Source: JBFHIJ01 sp041596515 (GTDB lineage: Bacteria > Bacteroidota > Ignavibacteria > Kapaibacteriales > UBA2268). Taken from it: a DNA stretch of 64,000 bases. Below are positions 28,940-38,619 of this stretch, piece after piece. Position numbers and translations under genes: made by a program. A model generated the notes under the pieces. It made no database searches and was not told the DNA's origin. It worked only from the letters and a program-made list of their open reading frames with translations. The stretch is from NCBI GenBank assembly GCA_041596515.1, contig JBFHIJ010000013.1, positions 1 to 64,000 of the forward strand, given 5' to 3'. The first letter of the stretch is position 1, and each line of letters opens with the position of its first letter.

Positions 28940-29773
28940 ATGTCAACTAATAATATTAATATGATGTCTGAAATACAAGAATCCATACAGTACATTCGCA
29001 ATATCACCGAGCAAGTGCCGGAGATTGCAATAATTATGGGTACAGGTCTCGGACAGTTAAAAAAAGCAATAGAAGTAGAAACAGAAATAGATTATACAGA
29101 AATTCCTAATTTCCCTGAATCCACTGTAGAAAGTCACGCCGGGAAGTTGATATTTGGCACAGTAGAAGGTAAAAAAGTAGTGGCGATGCAAGGTAGGTTC
29201 CACTACTACGAAGGATATAGCATGCAGCAGATTACATTTCCTGTTAGAGTCATGAAGTACCTGGGTGCCAATAAAATTATTATCTCTAATGCTTGTGGCT
29301 GCTTAAATCCTCAATGGGAAAAAGGCAGAATCATGCTGATAGAAGATCATATTAACTTACTGGGAGATAATCCACTTATCGGAGTAAATGATGAAAGATT
29401 TGGCCATCGATTCGTAGATATGTGTGAACCTTATTCCAAACGACTTATTGCTATTACAGAAAGAGTGGCTTTAGAACAGTCTATACCGCTATACAAAGGA
29501 GTCTATGCAGCAATGTCAGGACCGTCGCTTGAAACCAGAGCTGAATATCGTTTCTTGCGTACTGTTGGTGCTGATGTAATAGGTATGAGCACTATACCTG
29601 AAGATATAGTAGCTGTGCAGATGGGAATGGAAGTGCTTGGGCTTTCAGTGCTTACAGACGAATGTTTCCCTGACTCACTTAAGCCGGTAAATATAGAAGA
29701 AATACTAAGCTGTGCCGCACTGGCAGAACCTGATTTAGTAAAACTTACGAAATCGGTTATCAAAGAAATGTAA
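28940..29773 (+). CDS. punA: purine nucleoside phosphorylase
   Basis: Phosphorolyses purine nucleosides to free base and ribose-1-phosphate for salvage. The 277-aa trimeric-type PNP carries GTGLGQLKKAIE near residue 34 (phosphate loop) and FHYYEGYSMQQITFPVR near 86. The signature ISNACGCLNPQWEKG lies near 116 and the purine site MSGPSLETRAEYRFLRT near 190. The usual N-T near the active site appears as LTDECFPDS, an ordinary variation in this phylum. It is the last gene before the shared terminator at 29782-29813. Confidence 0.93.
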   Translation: MSTNNINMMSEIQESIQYIRNITEQVPEIAIIMGTGLGQLKKAIEVETEIDYTEIPNFPESTVESHAGKLIFGTVEGKKVVAMQGRFHYYEGYSMQQITFPVRVMKYLGANKIIISNACGCLNPQWEKGRIMLIEDHINLLGDNPLIGVNDERFGHRFVDMCEPYSKRLIAITERVALEQSIPLYKGVYAAMSGPSLETRAEYRFLRTVGADVIGMSTIPEDIVAVQMGMEVLGLSVLTDECFPDSLKPVNIEEILSCAALAEPDLVKLTKSVIKEM

Positions 29774-29781
29774 ATGTACAA

Positions 29782-29813
29782 AAAGAGGCAATGCATTATA
29801 GTGTTGCCTCTTT
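29782..29813. terminator. bidirectional terminator
   Basis: AAAGAGGCAA pairs perfectly with TTGCCTCTTT around a 12-nt loop, with A-rich left and T-rich right flanks. It serves punA (+) and the TonB receptor (-), which converge here. Confidence 0.85.
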
Positions 29814-29822
29814 CGGTTGTTC

Positions 29823-32033
29823 CTATTCTATATTTATCATAAGTTGAAGATAAATAGCCCTACCCGGTTGTGGGAGTTGTGAATTCATCCAACCGCTACT
29901 ACCATACCAATTGTCGTTAGCATCAAAATATCCCGGGATTATCCCTGCATTGGCATCTCTAATTCCAGGATGATAATATGTTTTATCAAATATATTATTT
30001 ACTTTGATACCAAATGATATATTCTCAAATACATTTCGCAGTATTAAGTTTGCATCCATAGTAAAATATGGAGGTGTTTCAGGTACGGGATTACTTTGGT
30101 AGTTATCTTTTTTACTAATATATCTTGATCTAAGATTTAGATTGATAGACTTATAACCAATATTTGTACCAAAATATAATTTATAAGGAGCAATATCACC
30201 TATTTGCTGTTCCCCAATCATATTGGCATCATTATCAAATCGGTCCTCTTTAGTATCTATCAAAGAAATGTAAGACCAAAACTTGAACTTAACATCTTTC
30301 GATAATGTACTCTGCATAGAGAAATGCACATCAACCCCATATACCTCTCTTTTAGAAATATTTATAGGAATGCCGTTGATATTATTAATTGCGTTATGTA
30401 CTATATTGTAATAGGGATTAAACATGATATAAAATATTTTATCAGAATAGAATAGCACAGATTCCAAATTATGTGACTCTTCCGGTTCGAGGCCTGAATT
30501 GACTGAGCTGCCGGCCCATTCTCCGTATAATTGTCTTGGAGCAGGCTCTTGTATAGCATTACCGTACATTAGTTTGAAGCCATAGTTTTTATAGTTTAAA
30601 ATATATGCGAATCTGTAAGTTAAGTATGATTCGAATTCAGTAGTATAATCATATCTCAAACCTGCAGAGATATAATGGTTAAAGTCTGATTTAATCAAAT
30701 TAGAAAAATCATATTTTGATTGGATATAAGCACCTGAGTATTCCCATAGCATCGAATTCTCAGTTTTTCTTGTATTGTCAGGAGGGTGAGGATAGGAATA
30801 ATTTTGGCTGTTATCTGGAGCAACAGTTTCGCCCCATGCCATGTCATAAGCCTTTTGTAGTTGCTGTGCTTCGTAGTTAAATCCTATTTTTATATTTACA
30901 TCATCAAAATAATTAAGATCAAAATCTTGATAAATAGACCAGCTGTTATTTGTTAACTGCCAGTATCCAAATTTTATGAGACGTTGTTCGCCAAAATCAG
31001 AAACCTGCTCAAGACTTGAACTTGAGTTAGGCAAATTAGATTGCCTGAACCTGATATAAGTATTGGATACAATGTTAGGGTTTATATCATTTTTACTATC
31101 TAAAAACAGAAAGTAATCGTCTTCTATCCAGTTACAGCCGGGAGGAGCTTTATCATAAGCATAATTGACACCATACTTATTATCGACTCTGTAATATTGG
31201 ACTCCAAACTCGGTATTATCCAATATAGTAGAAAAAGTAAATCCTTTATTTTCTCTGAAAGAGCTATACTCGCCAGGAAAAAATCCTGAATCTACAAAAT
31301 CTCCCCATAATTTTTTATCTTTTACATACTTTGACTTAGTATATTCATATTTTTCAAGTTTATTTTTATCCAAATCTCCGTAGTTTAGGAAAGCACTAAT
31401 TCGGAAAGACAAATCATTGATTTTATGAAACACTGTTAAATCACTTACTTTCGAAACAAAACTTCCATAGGAAAACTTTGCATCGACACTTGTTCCGTTC
31501 TTTTCTTTGTCTTTTTTAGTTATTATATTAAATACACCCATCAGAGCATTAGCACCATATACAGAGGATACCGGACCATATACAATTTCTATATGATCTA
31601 CCATCGATATTGGAATAGAAACTAGTATATCAGTCCAATGATAATAGAGGTGATTGATATTTTTGCCATCCAGCATAAGTAAAAATGGCGACGACAGGCC
31701 TTGCCTATAGCCACGCCAATAAGATTTATAGTACAAGTCCCCCCATGTCTGAGAAAAATCTATACCCGGCAAATCATTAAAAATCTCCACCAAATCATTA
31801 TAACCTCTCTGTAATAATTCTGACCTTTCTATATAAATAATATTTCCGGGGGCATTTTTTTTAGTTTCCTGGAAATTTGAAACAGTTATTACTTTCACAT
31901 TCATAAGCTCTTCAATACTCATTGAACTTATTTCTTGAGATAAGCCACTATCCACAGATTGTCCTGCATTTAAAGGACAAATAAGAAAGGTAATAAAAAC
32001 TATTACAATATATATTGAGGCTCTTCTATACAT
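29823..32033 (-). CDS. TonB-dependent outer-membrane receptor
   Basis: A 736-aa outer-membrane gated porin. It has a signal peptide (about 1-22), a short N-terminal segment typical of this group (SIEELMNVKVITVS near 38), and a plug domain with RGYNDLVEIFNDLPGIDF near 76 and VEIVYGP-like IEIVYGPVSSVYGANAL near 148. A 22-strand barrel follows, ending in YLQLMINIE. There is no SusD neighbour, so it is not a SusCD pair, and the ligand is unknown. It follows batA on the same strand but is separated from it by a terminator, so it has its own transcription unit. Confidence 0.9.
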   Translation of the reverse strand: MYRRASIYIVIVFITFLICPLNAGQSVDSGLSQEISSMSIEELMNVKVITVSNFQETKKNAPGNIIYIERSELLQRGYNDLVEIFNDLPGIDFSQTWGDLYYKSYWRGYRQGLSSPFLLMLDGKNINHLYYHWTDILVSIPISMVDHIEIVYGPVSSVYGANALMGVFNIITKKDKEKNGTSVDAKFSYGSFVSKVSDLTVFHKINDLSFRISAFLNYGDLDKNKLEKYEYTKSKYVKDKKLWGDFVDSGFFPGEYSSFRENKGFTFSTILDNTEFGVQYYRVDNKYGVNYAYDKAPPGCNWIEDDYFLFLDSKNDINPNIVSNTYIRFRQSNLPNSSSSLEQVSDFGEQRLIKFGYWQLTNNSWSIYQDFDLNYFDDVNIKIGFNYEAQQLQKAYDMAWGETVAPDNSQNYSYPHPPDNTRKTENSMLWEYSGAYIQSKYDFSNLIKSDFNHYISAGLRYDYTTEFESYLTYRFAYILNYKNYGFKLMYGNAIQEPAPRQLYGEWAGSSVNSGLEPEESHNLESVLFYSDKIFYIMFNPYYNIVHNAINNINGIPINISKREVYGVDVHFSMQSTLSKDVKFKFWSYISLIDTKEDRFDNDANMIGEQQIGDIAPYKLYFGTNIGYKSINLNLRSRYISKKDNYQSNPVPETPPYFTMDANLILRNVFENISFGIKVNNIFDKTYYHPGIRDANAGIIPGYFDANDNWYGSSGWMNSQLPQPGRAIYLQLMINIE

Positions 32034-32105
32034 TTTATATCGCTAAAATAAATAAATCCATTTTATTAAGAAACGAACTTCAAAAATATAAGTGTATAAA
32101 AAAAA

Positions 32106-32142
32106 GCAGATGTTACTCCTTCTAATAAAGAGCAACATCTGC
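32106..32142 (-). terminator. terminator of the bat-like operon
   Basis: GCAGATGTT pairs with AACATCTGC. On the minus strand the stem is followed by a long U-run (the plus-strand A-run ends at 32105). It lies just after the batA stop. Confidence 0.8.
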
Positions 32143-32167
32143 AAATAATTTTAGCATTTTAATTATA

Positions 32168-33166
32168 TTATGGAATTTTCCGGAAAATCATGAAGTTTAA
32201 TAATAACTCCATTAGAAGAAGTATACCGGCACCTATCGCAAACGGCATATACTCTTCGGCAAACTGCTCAAAAGAAGTTTCGTCTATTTTTGTCTTTTCT
32301 AACTTGTCTATTTCCTTATAGACGGCTTCCAAGCTCTTGTTGTCTGTTGCTCTAAAGTATTTTCCGCCTGTTCTTTCTGCAATATCTTTTAAAAGATCTT
32401 CATCTATTTTTACTTCCTGCTGCTGATAAATTTTGCCATGCAAAGGATGCTGTACTGGAACCGGTGCAGTGCCGTTTGTACCTACACCTACGGTATAGCA
32501 TCGAATTTTAAATTTTTCAGCTATTTCGGCGGCAGTTTCAGGGGTAACAATTCCGGTATTATTTACGCCATCAGTGAGAAGAATGGCTACTTTGCTTTTG
32601 GCTTTGCTGTCTTTTAGCCTGCTTACTGCAGTAGCAAGCCCCATACCAATAGCAGTTCCACCCTTAAGTTTACCGGTTTCCAATTTAGAAATGATATTTT
32701 TTAGAACATCATGGTCTATAGTAAGTGGGCATTGAGTAAAGCTTTCGCCTGCAAATACAACTACTCCAAGTCTGTCATTTGGTCTGTCATCTATAAAGCC
32801 AATGGCTGTTTTCTTAGAAGCTTCAAGCCTATTAGGTTTGAAATCCTCAGCCAGCATAGAGCCTGAAACATCCAAAGACAAGACGATGTCGATACCTTCG
32901 GTAACTACGTCTTTTTTAACAGTGCTGGAGCGGGGCTCTGCAAGGATAGTAATAAGGAGAGCCAGTGCCAACATTCTAAAAAGAATAGGTAGCCACATAA
33001 GTTTGACTTTCCATGATTTTGCAGCAATTGTAAAATCCTTGCTATTGGATACTTTAATGTTAGAAGTCATTCTGTTTCTTCTTACATAGCTCCAAATCAG
33101 AAGTAATGGAATTACAAGTAGCAACCAGAACATATCCGGGTTTGTAAATTTAAAGTCTGCAAACAT
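32168..33166 (-). CDS. BatA-like VWA-domain membrane protein
   Basis: A 332-aa protein with two N-terminal transmembrane helices (about 8-25 and 55-77) and a von Willebrand A domain. The MIDAS motif is in VLSLDVSGSMLAED near residue 96 and later in LLTDGVNNTG near 196. A C-terminal helix (about 305-325) closes it. This is the layout of BatA in aerotolerance operons. It is the last gene of the MoxR/DUF58/BNR/BatD-like/BatA run. No BatB or BatC gene follows. The role in oxygen tolerance is by homology only. Confidence 0.9.
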   Translation of the reverse strand: MFADFKFTNPDMFWLLLVIPLLLIWSYVRRNRMTSNIKVSNSKDFTIAAKSWKVKLMWLPILFRMLALALLITILAEPRSSTVKKDVVTEGIDIVLSLDVSGSMLAEDFKPNRLEASKKTAIGFIDDRPNDRLGVVVFAGESFTQCPLTIDHDVLKNIISKLETGKLKGGTAIGMGLATAVSRLKDSKAKSKVAILLTDGVNNTGIVTPETAAEIAEKFKIRCYTVGVGTNGTAPVPVQHPLHGKIYQQQEVKIDEDLLKDIAERTGGKYFRATDNKSLEAVYKEIDKLEKTKIDETSFEQFAEEYMPFAIGAGILLLMELLLNFMIFRKIP

Positions 33167-33167
33167 A

Positions 33168-34121
33168 CTATTTTACCTCCTCATGATTAGAAGGTACTGA
33201 AAGTACTCTATGAGTTTTTTCTACAAACTGAATTGCCGAAGTTAAGCAAAATCCATGCTCATCCGGCAAAGGTTTATATTTAGCAAACTTAGTCATATCC
33301 GATATATCTAATTGCTTTCTCAGATTGCTTAGGAGCTCATCGCTAATATCATTGCTCTTAGTGAAATGTTCCAATATTTCACTGGAAGTCATTTCTATAG
33401 CATCAATAGCAAACCGGGAAGCAATATAGGTCCTTAGAATTTCCGAAAGCCTTATATGATATAGCTTTTCCTGTCCATTTTGCCATAATTTTTCTTCATC
33501 CAGTCTTTTTAGCGATTCCATCGCCAATATATGAGCCGGTATCTTAGGTTTGATAGGTTCTTTAGTTTCTGCGTTAGGTTTGGAAGCAAAATATTTCTTC
33601 CATACGTAATATCCGGCACCTAAAAGCAACAGCGCTAACGCAATATAGAGAAGAATCATCCAGTCAAACTGCTTAGGTGGCACTAAAGGAGGTTTAATAT
33701 CTTTAATGTCTTTTGTAGTATCAATGGTGACACTTGCAAATTCCAGAGACAGCTCTTTGGTTTTAGCAGCAAACAAGTCTTCGCTGCCTTCATTTTGATA
33801 AGAAAAAGTAAACTGTGGCACTTGATAGCTGCCACTATCGAAAGAAGTTAGAGTGTATTGGCGATTTACGGCAAATCTGCCTTCTTTTTGCACTGTGTCA
33901 GGAGAGATAGACTTCACTATCTCTAAACTGCCAACACTGTCTTTAATTTCAGGCCAGAATACTGTTTGGTTTTTGTCATATTCCGCACTAAGTTTTAATT
34001 CAATTTGTTTACCGATTAGTGTTTTGTTCGTATCGATTTTTGCCTTAAATACAGGTTCAGCCGCAAAAGCGACCGAACCTATAAATATAGCAAAACTAAT
34101 AAAGCCTAGTATCCTTTTCAT
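33168..34121 (-). CDS. BatD-like/DUF4381-like membrane protein
   Basis: A 317-aa protein with a signal peptide (about 1-20), a periplasmic beta-rich domain (about 22-145), one transmembrane helix (about 155-175) and a cytoplasmic helical domain (about 195-305). It resembles a BatD domain joined to a DUF4381 tail. It sits one base before the batA start and just after the large BNR-repeat gene, consistent with acting with BatA. I did not find a stronger name for it. Its place in the operon is the main support for the role. Confidence 0.72.
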   Translation of the reverse strand: MKRILGFISFAIFIGSVAFAAEPVFKAKIDTNKTLIGKQIELKLSAEYDKNQTVFWPEIKDSVGSLEIVKSISPDTVQKEGRFAVNRQYTLTSFDSGSYQVPQFTFSYQNEGSEDLFAAKTKELSLEFASVTIDTTKDIKDIKPPLVPPKQFDWMILLYIALALLLLGAGYYVWKKYFASKPNAETKEPIKPKIPAHILAMESLKRLDEEKLWQNGQEKLYHIRLSEILRTYIASRFAIDAIEMTSSEILEHFTKSNDISDELLSNLRKQLDISDMTKFAKYKPLPDEHGFCLTSAIQFVEKTHRVLSVPSNHEEVK

Positions 34122-34134
34122 AAATCTGTAGATT

Positions 34135-37100
34135 CTATTTTACAACAACCATTTTTTTCGTGAATGTTTTGCCTGCTACGTGTAAACGGTAGTAATATAC
34201 ACCTGAGTTTAATTTAGCAGCGTTGATATCTATTCTATTTCTACCATACACCACTTTATTCAATAAAGTTTCAATTTTTTTACCGGACGCATCATATAAT
34301 TCAACAATGACCGGCATTGCGATATCACATTCGAACTCTAAATGAGTCATTTGGCTAAATGGATTAGGATAGTTTTGATATAATACAACACCAGCGTTAT
34401 TATCTTCCTGCACTGAAATTGGGTCCTTAGTGTAGAAAGTGTATGATTTACTTAACTCGCCAATTCCATCTTCATCGCCTGATGCTACCTTCCAGTAATA
34501 TTTAGAATCACTTGCAAGATTTTCTACGAAGCAACTTATATCAGAAACAACAGTATCTAAAATGATACCGTTAAATCCAGGCTGCGAAGCAATCTGCAGA
34601 TTATATCTTGTTGCTCCTGCAGCTTCCTTCCAAAGGAATGTTACAGAAGTTTCTACTTCTTTCTGCATGTGTGCGGGGAACTCCAACTCAGGAGCTAAAG
34701 GAGCAGTAACAAATGACCATGCTTGAGTGAATTCTGTTTGACCACCTGCGCTATGAGCTTTTACTCTCCAGTAATAGGTCTTGCCTCCCTGTTCCATGCC
34801 ATTAGCAAAATCAAAATCAGATTTTACTTCTTCACCTGTATATACGATATTCGTAAACTCTTCATCAGTTGCAACTTCTACAGTAAACATTGCTGCCGGA
34901 TTATTAGCATCCCACTGAAGTTTAACGGATTCGGCTATTCCTTTGCTTCCGTTGTGAGGTTCAAGCAAAGTAGGCAAATTTGGAGCAGAATGTAATTCAG
35001 TTACATACCCCTGATAGACACCGGTAGCATGTGTTCCTACAACAACCAGACCATCAGATTCTCTTGTATCGACCATGTTAATAACCACATTGCCAATAAC
35101 ATCAGGAGAGTCTTGCTGCCATACAGTGTAATACCCATTTAAATTAGAAGTAGAGTAGACACCCGTAGAAGTGGCCAAAAAGATTCGATTGCCACCATTT
35201 ATAGGTAGATATTTAGCAAATAATGTAGCCGGACCATCTCCTCCTCCACTTTTGCCTTCTTCTAAGTTTCCACCTACAGGAATCCAGTTTTTACCACCAT
35301 CTTCTGTATATAGTAGAGATTGCACTCTATAGTTTGAGTATACAATGATAGCTTTGTCCGCATCCGCAGGGTCTATTGCAATGCAACTAACATTTGAAGT
35401 TGCGTTACCGTCAGAGTATACAAGTTCCGGTTCCGGGTCACCAGCGTCAGCATTAGTAATCTTATATACCTCGCCATGGCTAGTACCATAGAATAATACA
35501 TTGGCAGGACTTTTAGAGATTGCAACAGCAGAAATATTTGCCGCACCTTCTACTCTTGTGTAAGAAAGGCTGTCCCAGTTAATCATAGTCGGCTGATTTG
35601 AATTATCCATAGGGATCTCGTCTAAATTATTATTACGCCAAACTATTTTTCCGCCCGCTACATACATTTTTGCATTGTCATTAGGATCTAAAACAAAAGG
35701 AGTATTCCAAATAAAATCACGGCCTTCTGTAGGGTCAACTCTTCTTGTGGCTATAGTATCACCTTCGTCAGAAATATGTCTGCGCCATATTTTTATCTTC
35801 ACAGGTTCGTTTGTATTGTTTGATGAGTAAATCACATTACCACCATCAGCCACCTGGCAGCAAAAACCATCACCCATTAAAGAAGGACGCCATGGCTTAT
35901 GTTCATCTGTATCTACAGCATATAGAGTTCCGTTATCCTGCATGCCGCCGAGTAATAAATCTTTAGGATTATTTGCTGCATGGTCTATAGCAACAGAATA
36001 AAACTGAGTAGTATAGTAACCTGTATTCAAAGAAATCCAATCAAATATATCTTGAGTGTTATCAAGAACTTTATGTATACCTCCATCTTCGCCTGTAAAC
36101 ATAACATTCGGATTAGAAGGGAGGAATATTACTTCGTGCAAATCAGAGTGATGATTAGGGTATCTGTACCAGTACTCACAATCTTCAAACGGGCAAACGC
36201 CACCAACAAGGACTGAATTATCAGTAGCAAATCCATCATTAGATCTATAAAGCGAAGTACCACCAATAAATACTACATCCGGGTCGTTTGGTTTTACTTT
36301 GCATACTAAATTATATGACCCTTGAGGGTTAAACTGCATATGCCTTGATTCAGGTTTTGGGATATTTGCAGAGCGGTCTTCCCATATTCCACCGGTAGCA
36401 GAACCATCACCAGACTTATAAGTATATTTCCAGATTGAATTCCATAGAGAATCTCCGCGATAGTCAAACGTAAGTCTGCCACTGCCGGGAGTTTCTGCTA
36501 AGAAGTATACCTGATTTTCGTCAGAAGGAGCTATGCCGATGACTATTCTATTGTACTCGTCAGGCCAGTTATCAGGAGTAATATTAGTCCAATTATCACC
36601 ATCTAATGAACGATAAATACCGGCAGCAGGAGAACCACTTGCAGCAGGACCTCTTTTGCCGAGCGCTGCATATTTTACTCCGTTAGGTGAAACAGCTACT
36701 TCAGTAAAGTAACCATAGCTGTTGCCCCAGCCACCTAATACTAATTCCCACGATTCACCACCGTCAGTAGATTTTTGGATACCACCAAGAGCAGTTGCAC
36801 AGTATACCACGTCTTGATCAGCAACAGATGGGTCGGTTTCTACTCGCCAGATGTAATCAAACATATTATCCCATGATCCGCTAGTGCCACTCAATGTAGA
36901 TTCTAACTGAGTCCATGATTGACCATTATCAGTAGATTTAAAGATACCATCTCCGATAAGATCAGCAGAGTTGCCCCAAAGCTCACCCGTTCCATAGTAC
37001 CAGATGTTTTCTTTGCCTTCTCTCTTATCTTGTGAAATAGTCGATACAGATTGTAACTGATGCAATTTAGTGGTTCTGTTCCAAGTAGTACCACCGTCTG

Positions 37101-37515
37101 TAGATCGCCAGACACCGCCCGAAACTCCACCAGCCAAAATAATATTCTCATTTTTAACATCTAAAGCTAAAGCTCTTGTTCGCCCTCCGATGTAACGAGG
37201 TCCACGCACAGACCAATCTTCTGCCAGAAGTCTGTCGCTGTGTTCCTTAGAATTCAATGCACCCGGAAGAGTTTGAGCAAATTCGAGCGAACGTCTTCTG
37301 ATTCCACTCGGTATTGCATTAGTTTTAGGATCTCTTAGACGCCAAAATTCGTAAAGAGCCCTTTCTTTAGGAGAAAAATCCCCATCATACTCAGAGATTT
37401 TAATCTTTTCAGCATTTGTTTCGGTACTTTGATTGTTATCATTTCCTGAGAAGTAAAAAATGCCCGCAAGGCAGCAAGCAGCCACCAATATATAAGCCGG
37501 TACATATTTATACAT
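34135..37515 (-). CDS. secreted BNR/sortilin-like beta-propeller protein with T9SS domain
   Basis: A very large (1126-aa) secreted protein. After an N-terminal signal or anchor (about 5-23), residues 90-800 hold many Asp-box/BNR repeats of the form STDGG-x-x-W, visible for example as RSTDGGTTWNRTT and KSTDNGQSWTQ. This is the multi-bladed propeller of the VPS10/sortilin type. Two fibronectin-III-like modules follow at about 855-1040. The C terminus is a T9SS sorting domain starting YQNYPNPFSQM. It lies between DUF58 and the BatD-like gene with gaps of 27 and 13 bp, so it is co-transcribed with the bat genes. The function is unknown. Confidence 0.9.
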   Translation of the reverse strand: MYKYVPAYILVAACCLAGIFYFSGNDNNQSTETNAEKIKISEYDGDFSPKERALYEFWRLRDPKTNAIPSGIRRRSLEFAQTLPGALNSKEHSDRLLAEDWSVRGPRYIGGRTRALALDVKNENIILAGGVSGGVWRSTDGGTTWNRTTKLHQLQSVSTISQDKREGKENIWYYGTGELWGNSADLIGDGIFKSTDNGQSWTQLESTLSGTSGSWDNMFDYIWRVETDPSVADQDVVYCATALGGIQKSTDGGESWELVLGGWGNSYGYFTEVAVSPNGVKYAALGKRGPAASGSPAAGIYRSLDGDNWTNITPDNWPDEYNRIVIGIAPSDENQVYFLAETPGSGRLTFDYRGDSLWNSIWKYTYKSGDGSATGGIWEDRSANIPKPESRHMQFNPQGSYNLVCKVKPNDPDVVFIGGTSLYRSNDGFATDNSVLVGGVCPFEDCEYWYRYPNHHSDLHEVIFLPSNPNVMFTGEDGGIHKVLDNTQDIFDWISLNTGYYTTQFYSVAIDHAANNPKDLLLGGMQDNGTLYAVDTDEHKPWRPSLMGDGFCCQVADGGNVIYSSNNTNEPVKIKIWRRHISDEGDTIATRRVDPTEGRDFIWNTPFVLDPNDNAKMYVAGGKIVWRNNNLDEIPMDNSNQPTMINWDSLSYTRVEGAANISAVAISKSPANVLFYGTSHGEVYKITNADAGDPEPELVYSDGNATSNVSCIAIDPADADKAIIVYSNYRVQSLLYTEDGGKNWIPVGGNLEEGKSGGGDGPATLFAKYLPINGGNRIFLATSTGVYSTSNLNGYYTVWQQDSPDVIGNVVINMVDTRESDGLVVVGTHATGVYQGYVTELHSAPNLPTLLEPHNGSKGIAESVKLQWDANNPAAMFTVEVATDEEFTNIVYTGEEVKSDFDFANGMEQGGKTYYWRVKAHSAGGQTEFTQAWSFVTAPLAPELEFPAHMQKEVETSVTFLWKEAAGATRYNLQIASQPGFNGIILDTVVSDISCFVENLASDSKYYWKVASGDEDGIGELSKSYTFYTKDPISVQEDNNAGVVLYQNYPNPFSQMTHLEFECDIAMPVIVELYDASGKKIETLLNKVVYGRNRIDINAAKLNSGVYYYRLHVAGKTFTKKMVVVK

Positions 37516-37542
37516 AACAACACCCCTTTTGATTTATAAAAT

Positions 37543-38427
37543 TTATCTTCTCATACCTCTCATCTTGAAAAAAGTTTTTAGTGGAATGATATACGGCTCG
37601 CCCGTATGGATTTTTATTTCATCTACATTGCTTACCGTAAAAAGTTTACTAAGTTTAGATTCCTTTTCAATCCATGACGCTTTAAAATGCTCCCTGAAAG
37701 AGCGGGAAGAAGTATCTGCCCATGATATTTTCCCTGTTTCGGCATCTTTTATATGCACCAAGCCCATGTTCGGTATTTCTTGCTCGCGAGGATCATACAA
37801 CCTCACGGCAATAGTGTCATGTTTACGGGAAGCAATTTTTAGAGCTTTGGAGAAGTCATTAGACACGAAATCAGAAAGCAAAAATACAATGCTTTTTTTC
37901 TTAATTACATTGGTCATATATTCTAAAGCAAGACCTATGTCCGTGCCTTTGTTTTCCGGTTTAAATTCTATTAGTTCCCTAATTATTCTAAGCGTATGCG
38001 TTTTACCTTTTTTGGGAGGTATGAACTTTTCTATTTTATCACTAAAGAATATCACACCGATTTTATCATTATTCGATATAGCAGAAAAAGATAATACTGC
38101 ACTTAGTTCAGTGAGTAATTCTCTTTTGCTCTGCGTATTTGTTCCGAAATCCTGCGAACCGCTCACATCTACAAGAAGCATTACTGTCAGTTCGCGTTCC
38201 TCTTCGAACACTTTTACGTAAGGGTGGTTAAAGCGAGCAGTCACGTTCCAGTCGATAGTACGTATGTCGTCGCCCGGCATATACTCTCTTACCTCAGAGA
38301 ATGCCATACCACGTCCCTTAAAAGCACTATGATAGCCTCCCGAAAAAATATTTTTCGAGAGTCCTCTGGTATATATTTCTATTTTTCTAACTTTCTTTAA
38401 AAGATCAACTGTTTCCATTTTATCCAT
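37543..38427 (-). CDS. DUF58 (VWA-like) protein
   Basis: A 294-aa cytoplasmic protein of the DUF58 family, always found with MoxR ATPases. The signature GRGMAFSEVREYMPGDDIRT lies near residue 38, then DWNVTARF. A degenerate VWA fold follows with LLVDVSGSQDFG near 92. It lacks transmembrane segments. The start is MDKMETVDL. It is the second gene of the moxR operon, after a 192-bp gap that contains an inverted repeat. Confidence 0.92.
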   Translation of the reverse strand: MDKMETVDLLKKVRKIEIYTRGLSKNIFSGGYHSAFKGRGMAFSEVREYMPGDDIRTIDWNVTARFNHPYVKVFEEERELTVMLLVDVSGSQDFGTNTQSKRELLTELSAVLSFSAISNNDKIGVIFFSDKIEKFIPPKKGKTHTLRIIRELIEFKPENKGTDIGLALEYMTNVIKKKSIVFLLSDFVSNDFSKALKIASRKHDTIAVRLYDPREQEIPNMGLVHIKDAETGKISWADTSSRSFREHFKASWIEKESKLSKLFTVSNVDEIKIHTGEPYIIPLKTFFKMRGMRR

Positions 38428-38499
38428 CCTAATGTGTCGTCAGCCGATTTTATTGTTTATTTCTTTGTTTTGGAAGCTGAAATAGTTATTTTCTTTTAT

Positions 38500-38536
38500 C
38501 AGCCTGAAAGGCTGAGATACGTAGCCTTACAGGCTG
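38500..38536. repeat. inverted repeat between moxR and DUF58
   Basis: CAGCCTGAAAGGCT at the left pairs with AGCCTTACAGGCTG at the right, with one mismatch and a 9-nt loop. There is no U-run on either strand, so it is not a normal terminator. It sits inside an operon gap. Confidence 0.6.
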
Positions 38537-38619
38537 AATATTATCCTGTATACAAAATCAATTACATTGATTTAAAAATCGCTAACTAGTTTGCACGTTT
38601 TATTCTCACCATAATCTCT

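Noticed and set aside
37529..38221. 230-aa plus-strand frame
   Set aside because: It is antisense to the well-supported DUF58 gene and shows no family features.
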